From positions 1 to 64,000 of the forward strand of contig JBDSZL010000068.1 of NCBI GenBank assembly GCA_039925145.1: a stretch of 64,000 nt of DNA, read 5' to 3'. Positions 1 to 8,325 of the stretch are shown here, piece by piece (the first letter of the stretch is position 1; the number at the start of each line of letters is the position of its first letter). Source of the stretch: JBDSZL01 sp039925145 (GTDB taxonomy: Bacteria; Acidobacteriota; Vicinamibacteria; Vicinamibacterales; SCN-69-37). Under the pieces are notes generated by a model that saw nothing but the letters and a program-made list of their open reading frames with translations, was not told the DNA's origin and did no database searches. The position numbers were made by a program, and so were the translations under genes.

Positions 1-219
1 GGTCACGGCCGGCGGCCGGAGGCGCGTCGCATCGGGAATGCCGCCGCGCGCCGAGACGGCGTAGCAGGCATGTCGTAATTGGCGGCGGTCGTCTGTGGAA
101 GAAACCATGACCGACGCACCGTGCGACGCACTCGTCCTGTTCGTCTAGCGGAGCGCGACCCATGTTCGGCGGCCCAGCCATCCCTGCCAGGGCACACTCG
201 AAGCCAAATCAGGCGGGGG

Positions 220-1554
220 CTACCGGATGTGTCCCCCCTCGAGTGCCAGGAGCGCGGCGCGATAGCTGGCAGCCAGGGCGATGCGATCCATGTCGTGGGC
301 GAACGCGTCCGCGGGGCGCTCACCGGCAAAAACAGCCTGCCGCGTGAGTGCGCGTCGATCGCCTTCCGCCGAGACGCATGGCGCCAAGTCGCGGACGGCC
401 TCCAGTATCCGGCAGCTGACCGACACGCTCGAGCGCCCGTACCTCGTGATCTCTGTGAAAGCCAGATCGAGCATGTCCACGAACGTCACTGGCGGCGCGA
501 CGACGCGGAGTTCGCCATCGTCGTCGTACCGGTACGGCGATGGCAGCCGGCGGCGGGCTATCTGGCAGAGCGCCTGTTCCAGGCGGTCGATGCAGGCGCA
601 GGCCGTTGCTGGATCGTTGATCCCCGGCGACAGGGCACGCACCGCAAGGTCCACCAGCTGGTTGACGAAGAAGCCGAGGTCCTGTGTCCCGGTCCGATCA
701 GGCCCGATGATGAAGACGTCTCGAAGCCGGTCGTCGAGGTCGTCGGTCGGGTCGGATGCCAGCACGGCGGTTGCCAGCCGACTGCCGGGTCGTACGAAAC
801 GGCCTGGCTTGGCATCGATGCGGACAACGAGGTTGGCTTCACGTGCGACGGTCAGCAGCCGCGCACCGTCCACTGCCTGCACGTATCCGCCACGGGTGGA
901 TTCAAGTGCGCGCGCCGCATCGAAGGTCGGGGCCGCGGCCGCGGGGCCGCGCGCGCCCGTCACGATCGCGGGGTCCTGACCAATGGGCTGCGGGAATAGC
1001 CGTTCGATGGCCGCTTCCAGATCGCCCGTGACGTTGGCGATGACCTGTGACGCTTGGATCGACGTTGCGATGTGGTGGATGAAAAAGATCAGGACGCCGA
1101 TACTCAGCATCGCCAGAACCACGCCTACCGTGACTGCCAGATGGGGCACGAACTGCTGGTCGTCGGTGCCGCGCACCGTGCGCAGCACCAGGAGGCAATA
1201 GATGAACGTGGCGATGAAGGTGCCGAGGGTGACCTGGTTGCCGAGGTCGCGCAGGAAGTTGCGTAGCAAGCGGGGGCCGAACTGCTGCGAGGCCAGCGTG
1301 AGTGCCACGATGGTGATCGAGAATGTGACGCCGGCGACGGTGATCATCGAGGCTGCGATGGTCGAGAGTACGGCCCGTGCCCCTTCCGGGCCACCCGTGT
1401 AGACCCAGGTCAGCCGGCTCAGAAACTTGGGGGTCAGCGCCTGGTCGACGTCGATCATGACCAAGGCCACAAGCGCCGCAACGGCGGCCATTGCCGACGG
1501 TACCACCCAGTAGGTGCTGCGCATCCGGTCCCACACCGCACGCAGCCGCGTCAT
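220..1554 (-). CDS. DUF2254 family integral membrane protein
   Basis: Predicted 444-residue membrane protein of the DUF2254 family, whose biochemical role is unknown. The N-terminal half carries about four hydrophobic segments (near residues 18-35, 62-90, 108-125 and 135-160), including the stretch SMITVAGVTFSITIVALTLA that is typical of the family. The C-terminal half is soluble and contains a conserved-looking VNQLVDLAVRALSPGINDP segment. Its ATG overlaps the stop of the upstream MscS-type gene in an ATGA arrangement (1551-1554), so the two are probably translationally coupled. Association with a mechanosensitive channel suggests an envelope role, which is inference only. Confidence 0.85.
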   Translation of the reverse strand: MTRLRAVWDRMRSTYWVVPSAMAAVAALVALVMIDVDQALTPKFLSRLTWVYTGGPEGARAVLSTIAASMITVAGVTFSITIVALTLASQQFGPRLLRNFLRDLGNQVTLGTFIATFIYCLLVLRTVRGTDDQQFVPHLAVTVGVVLAMLSIGVLIFFIHHIATSIQASQVIANVTGDLEAAIERLFPQPIGQDPAIVTGARGPAAAAPTFDAARALESTRGGYVQAVDGARLLTVAREANLVVRIDAKPGRFVRPGSRLATAVLASDPTDDLDDRLRDVFIIGPDRTGTQDLGFFVNQLVDLAVRALSPGINDPATACACIDRLEQALCQIARRRLPSPYRYDDDGELRVVAPPVTFVDMLDLAFTEITRYGRSSVSVSCRILEAVRDLAPCVSAEGDRRALTRQAVFAGERPADAFAHDMDRIALAASYRAALLALEGGHIR

Positions 1555-2536
1555 CGCTGGGCCGGCTTCTCCGGCTTCGGGTCAGCCGTCGACGACCGTA
1601 GGACCTCGACTGGCCGGCGAGGCCCAGGAACTGGGCCGGAACCTGCCGGCCATCCCTCGCGCTGGCGTGCCCGATCGCCGTCAGTCGTTTCCGTCTGGTC
1701 GTGAAACAGAATCTGCTGGGTAGGAAAGGGCAGATCGATGCCCGCCGCCGTGAGCGCCGCCTTGATGGCACTCAGGACACGATCGCGGGCGTCTAGCGCA
1801 TCGGCCTTCTGCGGTGGAGCAATCCACCACCGCGCTCGCAGATTGACTGACGAATCCGCCAGATCCATCAGCAATACGTCCGGAGGCGGTCGGAGAGGAC
1901 CCCGTCGACGGAACGGATGGCTGTGAGGATCAGGCCACGTGCCTGCTCCACGTTGTCGCTATAGCCGATTCCTACGTCGTATTCCAGCCGCCGATGCGCG
2001 AATGCCGTGTTGACCACCACCGTGTCGGTAAACAGATCGGCGTTGGGGATGACGACACGGCGGCCATCGTAGGTGCGGATGAAGGTGGCGCGCGTCTGGA
2101 TGTCCTCCACAGTGCCCTCATGTCCTCTGGCGAGGATCTGATCGCCGATACGAAAGGGCTGCGTGATCAAAAGGAGAATGTCGGCCAGAAAGTTTTGGAG
2201 GATATCTCGAAAGGCAAAGCCAATGGCCACACTGCTGATGCCGAGCAGCTGAATCACGTCGCCGGGCTGAAAGGAGGGCAATGCGACTGATAGCGCGACA
2301 AGCAAGCCCACGAAGATGACGAGGCCCTGGGCCATGCGCCCGACGGCCGCCCCAGCGTTCCGATGCGTATGCAGACGGGCCTCGGTCAGGCGGGCGACTA
2401 CAGCTTTGACGCCGAAGCCCAGCAGGACGAACGCCGCGAAGACGATCAGCCCGACCGCCAGACTTGGGACCGCGACCCACAATCCATTCACGACATGCTG
2501 GGCACGGCTCAAGGCCGGCGACATATCGATGTTCAT
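1551..2536 (-). CDS. MscS-type mechanosensitive ion channel, interrupted by a -1 frameshift
   Basis: Small-conductance mechanosensitive channel family. Residues 1-222 contain the membrane helices, the pore-lining TM3 region, and the beta domain (FRIGDQILARGHEGTVEDI, TYDGRRVVIPNADLFTDTVV). The frame then ends early at about 1868. The neighbouring frame resumes at once with the C-terminal alpha/beta domain (LLMDLADSSVNLRARWWIAP, then LSAIKAALTAAGIDLPFPTQ) and runs to a stop at 1551. The two frames join if one base, probably a C, is restored near 1883-1891. The result is either a recent inactivating deletion or an assembly error. It is followed by the DUF2254 gene with a 4-base overlap. Confidence 0.85.
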
Positions 2537-2635
2537 GCCCAGTGGCAGGAGGAAGCTGTCATCATCGTATTAGAGCGTTTGAATGAGCGAGTGGCTGAGA
2601 GCTGCGACCTGCACGAGCGACAGGCTCTAGGGGGG

Positions 2636-3067
2636 CTACGACCGACTGACGGGATAACCCAAGGCCCCCCTGAGGCTTTGCTCGAATTCCTTCAGCGTCA
2701 CCGACAGTGACCCATCGGTGCTGGCAATCGCCGTCGTCACCTGGTCGCGCTTTGCCAGAATCTCTTGCAGAGCAGCCTTGGCCTCCGGTCTGTCCACGTG
2801 CGCGGCCTCAGCACGAACACTGTCGAAGAAGGACGATGAGAGCGTCGCGGCCTCACCGTAATTCTTGGCGTTGACGGCGTCTGAGAGACGGAGGAGCTGC
2901 CCCAGCACCTCTCCGAACCGGATGCGCGCTTCCGCGGCGACCAAGCGGCTTTGCACGGCCTCCGCCTGGTTCTGGACCTCGACTAGCTGCCGATGTGCCG
3001 GCCAGAACCCTGCGACATACGCCAGGGCAACGACGACGAGCACAACGATGGCGCGGGCTCTCTTCAT
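2636..3067 (-). CDS. Hypothetical membrane-anchored protein with coiled-coil potential
   Basis: A 143-residue protein starting MKRARAIVVLVVVALAYVAG: one N-terminal membrane anchor, then a charged, Ala/Glu/Gln-rich helical region (VQNQAEAVQSRLVAAEARIR) that could form a coiled coil. The start at 3067 is preferred over a longer frame because GAGGAG lies about seven bases upstream. No enzyme motif is visible. It lies just upstream of the MscS/DUF2254 pair on the same strand and may be co-transcribed with it. Function unknown. Confidence 0.7.
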   Translation of the reverse strand: MKRARAIVVLVVVALAYVAGFWPAHRQLVEVQNQAEAVQSRLVAAEARIRFGEVLGQLLRLSDAVNAKNYGEAATLSSSFFDSVRAEAAHVDRPEAKAALQEILAKRDQVTTAIASTDGSLSVTLKEFEQSLRGALGYPVSRS

Positions 3068-3248
3068 GGGACTCTCCTCAATTTCACAGAGCAAGCTGAC
3101 AGTGGCGCAGGAGCGGAAGCCTGCGACCGGCCGCCAGTGCGCCTGCGGGCAACCGCAGGAACGCGCCTCCCCACGATACACGACACCCGGCCACGTCGGG
3201 AGACGGCATCGCCCGGGCGACCGAGGTCATGCGGCCGGCAGTCTTCCA

Positions 3249-4192
3249 TCACGACTCGAGGCGAATCGCATCCAGTGGCTCCATGTTCGAGGCGCGGTGC
3301 GCAGGGTAGTAGCCGAACAGCAGCGCGGCGCCGATGGCCGATGCGGTCGCGAGGAGAACCGCCTCAATTGAGACCACGGTCGGCCAGTCGAAGCCGCGCG
3401 AGAGAACCTGGGCTCCGGCCCAGCCGATGACGATCCCGACCACGCCTCCGACCAGACCGATAAGCGCCGCCTCGAACAGAAACTGCAACCGGATATCCCT
3501 GACCCGGGCGCCGAGGGCCATGCGGACTCCAATCTCCCGCCGCCGCTCGGTCACCGAGACGAGCATGATGTTCATGATCCCGATGCCCCCCACCAGCAGG
3601 GACACGCCGCCGATCGCTGTCAGCATGAACGTCATGGCGTGGGCGGCTTCCGCGCGCAGTTGCAGGGTCTCGAGCGGCTTCTGAATCTGGGAGTCATCGG
3701 CTGCGCCCGCCGGCAGCCCGTGCCGCTCGCGGAGGAGGGCGGCCGTCTGGAGTTCGACGCTGTCCATCTGCTCCGGCGACGCCACCGCGCACATGATGTC
3801 GGTCACCCACTCCCGGCGATCGAGGTTACGCATGGCGGTTGTCAGGGGCACGAAGACGACATCGTCGCGGTCCAGCCCTCCGGAGTCGGCGCCGCGGCCC
3901 GCCAGGACGCCGATGACGGTGAACGGATATCGACCCATTCTGACCGTGCGGGCCGCGCTCCGCCAAAACCGGTTCGAACGCCCGCCACATTGCGGCTGGC
4001 GGCTCGAATCCACAAGAAGTCTTCGCCAAGGGCATCGATCTGCTGTTGCACGGTCGTCGCTCCAGCTGCGCCGAGCGCAGCGGTGCAGATCACGGCGGCG
4101 ATGCCGATGCCAATACCGAGCACCGTCAGACTGGCCCTGAGTCGATTGCGCAGCAGGGAAAAAAGACCGAGTTGTACGACGGTGGCGAACAT
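3249..4192 (-). pseudogene. MacB/FtsX-type ABC transporter permease with internal deletion and frame change
   Basis: The N-terminal part (from ATG 4192, behind a strong AAGGGGGG Shine-Dalgarno) encodes the first membrane helix and the start of the periplasmic domain (SLLRNRLRASLTVLGIGIGI, then EDFLWIRAASRNVAGVRTG). In another frame, the end of the periplasmic domain (MGRYPFTVIGVLAGRG, DDVVFVPLTTAMRNL) and the three-helix FtsX module (GGIGIMNIMLVSVTERRREI, GVRMALGARVRDIRLQFLFE) follow to a stop at 3249. MacB permeases normally carry roughly 200 residues of periplasmic domain here. Most of that is missing, and the junction near 3935-3970 also shifts frame. No MacB ATPase or MacA adaptor is adjacent. 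Most likely a dead gene. Confidence 0.8.
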
Positions 4193-4320
4193 GACCCCCC
4201 TTCTATGTCTACCCCCGTCGAGGCGTCCACGTTTCAGGCCAGCGGGAGAAAGGGGGGCGGGCAACCCGAGTGTCCACGACGAACGCGGGCACCCGGGTTT
4301 CTGTTGTACTGGCCGCCCGA

Positions 4321-5583
4321 CTAGCCGAGAAGGATGGTCTTCGCGTAGTCGACCGACTTCTTTACTTCCTTGACCGCATCTGAATCAGCGGGAATCGGCG
4401 ACTCGAGCTCGATGCTGGCCGGGAATGCCCACTTGTTCTTCTTCATCAGCAGGAGGATGTCTTTGATCTGGCCGTCGCCTTTGCCGAAGGGGACCGTCAG
4501 TGAACAGTGTTCGGGCAGCGTTCGGTCCTTGAGGTGGAAGCTCGCGACGCGGCTGTGGTGTTGCTCGAGAAACTGAATCGGCGATCCGCCCTTGTTGCCT
4601 GCCGCGACGTAGTGACCGAGATCTACGTTCGACATGTTCCACTTGGACATGGCCAGGACCTCGTCGAAGGCCGTCATGCTGCCCTGCGCGTGCGTGTGAT
4701 ACGCGATGTAGACCTTGTGCTTCTCGGCAAACTGCGCCATCCGCTTGAGCATGGCCGCGCCGTCCGGTCCCGGGGCCGGCAGCTCCATCGTCGTGTGCGT
4801 GGCGCCGAGCGCAGCAGCCACGTTGAACAGATAGTCCAGCTCCGCGTCGGTCGTCTGCATGTTCTTCTGCATGCCATCCGACTTGTACGCGTAGATGGTC
4901 ACGCCCGCATCGTTGTACATCTTGCGCAGTGACTTGAGCTTGTCGAGTGAGACGGATGTGCGCCACTTGCGCAGCTCATCAGCCGCCGCCTGCGCCTCCG
5001 GGTTCGGTGCGCCTCGACCTGCGCCTCCGCCGCCTGCTCGGGCCGCCCCGTCACCGGCAGCGACGGCGCCGGTCGCTGGTGTCCCGGCAGGAGTTCCAGG
5101 CGCCGCCGCCCCAGCGGCCCCTGCGCCATCCGCCGCTGCAGCGGGAGCTGCGCCGCGTGCGCCGCGGCCACCTCCGGCCCGCCCTTCGTCCGGCGTGCAC
5201 GTGGGCATCGTGCCTGCCATCAGCTGTTCGTAAGACGTGGGCCCGGCTGGCGCGTCGCCGCCGCGCCGGCCTCCCGCGGCGCCCCCGCCGCGTGCACCGC
5301 CGCGGGCGGCCGGTGCCGGCCGTCCGAGGAAGAGCTCCACCGGCTGGTCCATCAGCTCCGTCCCGCTGACGCCGCTGTCGATCAGATATCGCAGCGTCGC
5401 CTCGGCGCCCTGGTCGGGCATCGAGCGGTAACTGTAGGTAATGACGCCGATCTGCACGCCGGCGAACTTCGAGTTCGGCTTCGCCTGCCTGAGCGCCGAT
5501 CCGAAGAGTGATGTTCCACTGAAGGTCGCCGCGGGAACCCCCGCCAGCGCCAGTCTTCCAAACTCACGTCGCGTGAAATACAC
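4321..5583 (-). CDS. Tat-exported sugar phosphate isomerase/epimerase-like protein with Gly/Ala-rich insert
   Basis: Xylose-isomerase-like TIM barrel (AP endonuclease family 2 fold). The N-terminus has a Tat motif (TRREFGRLALAG), so export is predicted. The barrel is split. The first strands (GVQIGVITYSYRSMPDQGAE, SGVSGTELMD) are separated from the rest (GVTIYAYKS, TTMELPAPGPDG, YIAYHTHAQGSMTAF, VDLGHYVAAG, ASFHLKDRT, SIELESP) by roughly 110 residues of Gly/Ala/Arg/Pro-rich sequence. Start GTG 5583 is chosen because GGAGGAGG lies just upstream; an in-frame ATG at 5604 is the alternative. Possible role in sugar or inositol-type carbohydrate metabolism; substrate unknown. Confidence 0.8.
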   Translation of the reverse strand: MYFTRREFGRLALAGVPAATFSGTSLFGSALRQAKPNSKFAGVQIGVITYSYRSMPDQGAEATLRYLIDSGVSGTELMDQPVELFLGRPAPAARGGARGGGAAGGRRGGDAPAGPTSYEQLMAGTMPTCTPDEGRAGGGRGARGAAPAAAADGAGAAGAAAPGTPAGTPATGAVAAGDGAARAGGGGAGRGAPNPEAQAAADELRKWRTSVSLDKLKSLRKMYNDAGVTIYAYKSDGMQKNMQTTDAELDYLFNVAAALGATHTTMELPAPGPDGAAMLKRMAQFAEKHKVYIAYHTHAQGSMTAFDEVLAMSKWNMSNVDLGHYVAAGNKGGSPIQFLEQHHSRVASFHLKDRTLPEHCSLTVPFGKGDGQIKDILLLMKKNKWAFPASIELESPIPADSDAVKEVKKSVDYAKTILLG

Positions 5584-5799
5584 AGGACCTCCTCCGGCGG
5601 GCAATCCCGCCTACAGACTTCCGATCGCTGACCTTCTGGTCGTCGAGGGATACGACACAGTATAGGGCGGTGGGGAAGGTGCCGGCCGCGCCTCATTGCA
5701 CCAAGGGAACCAGCAGCTACTGGAGGTGGAGACAAAGCGCGTAGCCTCCGAATTGTCCAGGACCGACGCCGCGCAGGGACTGCTAGACTCCGCGCAGGA

Positions 5800-6225
5800 A
5801 TGGCCACGTCGCGACAGCGTCTATCGTCACGCCTGCTTTGGTTCGCCGTGGGCGCGGTGCTGAATTACGCTCTGATCGCCTGGCCGTTCAAGTGGTTTTC
5901 GGCGCATACGCACTGGCCGGTGTGGGTCACTTCGGCGTGCAGTGTTGGGCTGGCGGCGGTCTTCTTTCTTGCGTGGAATCTCTTCGTCAATTTCCGCACC
6001 GACGGTCGGCTGGTCGCGGTGTTGCCGCGCTACCTCGTAGCCGTCATTGGCATGTGGTTGTTATCGTCGGCAGTACTCACAACGCTGAAGCACATCGACA
6101 TCCAGCTGGCCTCGAACGTCGGCGGGGTTCCGTTGGACTTCGACGTGATCGGAACGCAGTGCTTCCTGGCAGGTCTCAAATTTGCGCTGTACCACAAGTG
6201 GGTGTTCCCTGTTTCCACTGCCTGA
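5800..6225 (+). CDS. GtrA-like family membrane protein
   Basis: A 141-residue, four-helix protein resembling GtrA/DPMS, a family often involved in moving lipid-linked sugars (for example undecaprenyl-phosphate glucose) across the inner membrane. Features: an early helix (LLWFAVGAVLNYALIAWPFK), a central helix with the typical FFLAWNLFVNFRTDGR ending, a third helix (YLVAVIGMWLLSSAV), and a C-terminal FALYHKWVF. A short purine-rich site (GCAGGA) precedes the ATG. It stands alone, divergent from the exported isomerase gene, with no glycosyltransferase next to it. The lipid-sugar substrate cannot be told from sequence. Confidence 0.8.
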   Translation: MATSRQRLSSRLLWFAVGAVLNYALIAWPFKWFSAHTHWPVWVTSACSVGLAAVFFLAWNLFVNFRTDGRLVAVLPRYLVAVIGMWLLSSAVLTTLKHIDIQLASNVGGVPLDFDVIGTQCFLAGLKFALYHKWVFPVSTA

Positions 6226-6390
6226 CACGTTCGAGTCAGGCGATTGCGTGGGAGGCCGTTTCACCAGCACGATGGAGACATCGTCGATGTCGAGGCGCCG
6301 GTCGATCAATCCGATCAAGTGAGACATGGTGCTCGTTGATTCACGGGTTAGCGCGGTTCCGATCCGTGCCTCGGGATCCTCGCCGGGCAT
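6226..6390 (-). pseudogene. Possible C-terminal gene remnant antisense to the end of gtrA
   Basis: The minus-strand frame from 6390 reads like genuine protein (MSHLIGLIDRRLDIDDVSIV, then LVKRPPTQS), with little of the Arg/Pro excess typical of shadow frames here and with GC-rich third positions. A stop lies just upstream of 6390, and the frame continues under gtrA without a plausible end. I do not recognise the family. It may be decayed debris linked to the adjacent DUF4188 remnant. Confidence 0.25.
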
Positions 6391-6430
6391 GGAGTCGACG
6401 GTCGCCGCGATGTCTCACGCCACGCCTGCT

Positions 6431-6769
6431 TCAGCCGTCGCCACCTTCCGCATCGGCGTGATCAATCCGGCCCAGTCGTCCCGCGGCGCTCTCTGCAGCG
6501 CCCGTGGCATCGATGTGTGCCGCCGCTTTCGCCAGACCTCGCAGCGGCCTGTTGTTGTAAATGCATTCGTACTCACCGGCGCGTACGAGGAAGGTCTCGT
6601 GCCAGATGCCGATGTCGCCGTTGGAGCCGATCTCCTTGTTGAACCGTACCCAGTAGGGATGATGTGTCCGGTCGCGGCTGCGCGAGTACGCGGTCAGCTG
6701 CTCAAAGGACCGCCAGTACTGCACATTAGTGGTGAGGCCGAGCGATTGCCATCCAAGAAAGCCGCTGCC
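6431..6769 (-). pseudogene. DUF4188 domain gene remnant, 5' end missing
   Basis: The frame encodes the C-terminal two thirds of a DUF4188 protein, a small haem-oxygenase/dimeric-barrel-like family related to monooxygenases: GSGFLGWQSLGLTTNVQYWR, then SFEQLTAYSRSRDRTHHPYW, GIWHETFLVRAGEYECIYNN and a family-like tail. The usual N-terminal ~45 residues are absent. Upstream the frame dissolves into Ala/Gly-rich sequence with no good start, and a GTG at 6724 would begin mid-domain. It lies between gtrA and fmdB on the opposite strand and is probably inactive. Confidence 0.65.
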
Positions 6770-6942
6770 CGCGGCCGCGCCGCAGGATTTATCGCGGTCA
6801 ACCGTTGACCAGGAAAGGGCCGTGTCGGCCGCCGCCGTGAATCAGATAAAGAACGGGGATCCGGTGATAAGGTGGGAGTGCCGCCGGTGGTCGCCTTCAC
6901 GCCCTGGGGCGCATGACCCACCCTCCGGTCGCGGATGTCAGC

Positions 6943-7191
6943 ATGCCATTATTCGAATATCGTTGCCCCGCCTGCGACACTCAGTTCGAGCTCTTGATCC
7001 GGGGGGGTGCGGTGCCGACATGCCCGTCCTGCGGAGGGACATCGCTCGAGCGGCTGCTGTCGTTGTTTGCCGTGACGTCGGAGGGCACGCAGTTACGTAA
7101 CCGCCAGACCTTCGGTCAGCAGCAGCGCGAAACGGCGCAGCGGGCACAGCGAGACCGCAGTCACGAGCGCCACGACCATCACGACGACTGA
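6943..7191 (+). CDS. FmdB family zinc-ribbon regulatory protein
   Basis: Small (82-residue) FmdB/CxxC_CxxC_SSSS-type zinc ribbon. The N-terminus MPLFEYRCPACDTQFELLI and the second cysteine pair TCPSCGG supply four zinc ligands. The tail is Gln/Arg/His-rich (QQQRETAQRAQRD, SHERHDHHDD) and may be disordered or bind metal. The start at 6943 is chosen because the family begins with MP(L/T)YEY. The gene was named from formamidase regulation; the molecular role of most members is unknown. Its 3' end overlaps the convergent receiver gene by 13 bases. Confidence 0.85.
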   Translation: MPLFEYRCPACDTQFELLIRGGAVPTCPSCGGTSLERLLSLFAVTSEGTQLRNRQTFGQQQRETAQRAQRDRSHERHDHHDD

Positions 7192-7658
7192 TACTGACGC
7201 GCAACCAGGCTCGTGAGCCTCTGAGGGTCACGCGCGTCCGACGCCCGACCTTTAGTCAGCGTCTCACACACGTTATGCACCGTTTGCAGGAGCGCGTCGA
7301 AGGATACCGGTTTTTCGAGGTACGACACGGCCTGCAACTCCCTGGCGATGCCGCTCGCCTGCGGGTGGGCCGATAGGATGATTACAGGGATTTCAGAGAT
7401 GGTGGGATCCTGCCACTGTGCGTGCCGAAACGTCGGACCATCCATGACCGGCATCATCAGGTCGAGCAGAATCAGACAGGGCTTGAGGTTCCGGGCCATG
7501 CTGAGCGCTTCAATCCCGTCGGAGGCCACGACGGCCGCATACCCTTGGGTCTCGAGCAATACCGCCATCATCGTCCGAATGTCGGTGTCGTCCTCGACGA
7601 TCAGAATGGGGCTGGTAGGGCGGCCGGCGCTCCATGCCGGACCAGCAGGCGTAGACAT
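7179..7658 (-). CDS. Stand-alone response regulator receiver domain protein
   Basis: Single CheY-like receiver, about 159 residues, with no output domain. The acidic pocket EDDTD, phospho-acceptor Asp in LILLDLMMPVMDG, Ser in IILSAH and Lys in SYLEKPVSFD are all present. ATG 7658 is preferred because AGGGGGAG lies just upstream; the frame also opens at 7691. It acts by phosphotransfer from a histidine kinase that is not adjacent. The neighbouring PilZ gene hints at a signalling or motility context, by inference. Confidence 0.88.
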   Translation of the reverse strand: MSTPAGPAWSAGRPTSPILIVEDDTDIRTMMAVLLETQGYAAVVASDGIEALSMARNLKPCLILLDLMMPVMDGPTFRHAQWQDPTISEIPVIILSAHPQASGIARELQAVSYLEKPVSFDALLQTVHNVCETLTKGRASDARDPQRLTSLVARQYQSS

Positions 7659-7901
7659 ACTCCCCCTATATCGGCCGCATGCTCTGCCCACGGTACCGCA
7701 CTACATCTTGGGGGCTATCGCCCGGCCCCACCTGTTCGAGGGGGTTGGGGCGTTGCCACATGGGGGACGAGTCGGAGCCGACGTCGCACCACTCCTGTTA
7801 CCCATGAGCAAGGACTGGGTGTTGCTCTCCAGTCTGCCCTCCGACGAAGACGTGACATATCAGAGCCGCCACAGGGTACGTTCCTTGCGGGTGTTCCGCG
7901 C

Positions 7902-8258
7902 GTGGCCAGCAGCCTCTTGAGCTTCAGTCGACGTTCCAACCGGGTGGTGCCCGGCACCAGGCTCGCCGTGTCCGTCGAAGGCTGGGACGTGGAGATGGAG
8001 CTGTCGAACCTGAGTGTCGGCGGGTTCGCCATTATCTGTCGCCGGCCGTTCAAACCCGGAATGACGCACCGGTTCACAATTTCGTCACCGAGTTATGGCC
8101 TGTCGGTCACGGTGGTCGCCAAGGCCGTGCATTCCCGCCCATCGGACGAGGGCGGAGAGCTGCAATTCAAGAGCGGTTGGGAATTCATGCTCGGCGTCTC
8201 GCCCGACGACAAAGCGGCCATCAGCCTGATGGTCGCGGTAGCCGTTCAGCCTGGGTAG
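7902..8258 (+). CDS. PilZ domain protein (putative cyclic-di-GMP binding)
   Basis: About 118 residues with a PilZ-like beta barrel: RRSNRVVPGTRLAVSVEG near the start (an R-rich RxxxR-type switch), then MELSNLSVGGFAIICRRPF, matching the (D/N)xSxxG PilZ element. The frame is open from 7422 but overlaps the receiver gene antisense, so a nearby start is likely: GTG 7902, without a clear ribosome site. It probably senses c-di-GMP or is a degenerate structural PilZ. The start is uncertain. Confidence 0.65.
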   Translation: MASSLLSFSRRSNRVVPGTRLAVSVEGWDVEMELSNLSVGGFAIICRRPFKPGMTHRFTISSPSYGLSVTVVAKAVHSRPSDEGGELQFKSGWEFMLGVSPDDKAAISLMVAVAVQPG

Positions 8259-8325
8259 CGCATCGCGCATCCACGTGCGCCGAGTCACACGGGGACACGC
8301 GCGTCGGGTGTGTGCGAGCGTCGCG

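Noticed and set aside
200..235. GC-rich stem after the DUF2254 stop as a terminator
   Set aside because: Short stem without a T tract.
3..329. Minus-strand open frame of 108 residues
   Set aside because: Arg/Ser/Pro-rich shadow overlapping the DUF2254 gene; no conserved motif.
7422..7901. Long 5' extension of the PilZ frame
   Set aside because: It lies antisense to the receiver gene and has shadow composition; only the part from about 7902 is protein-like.
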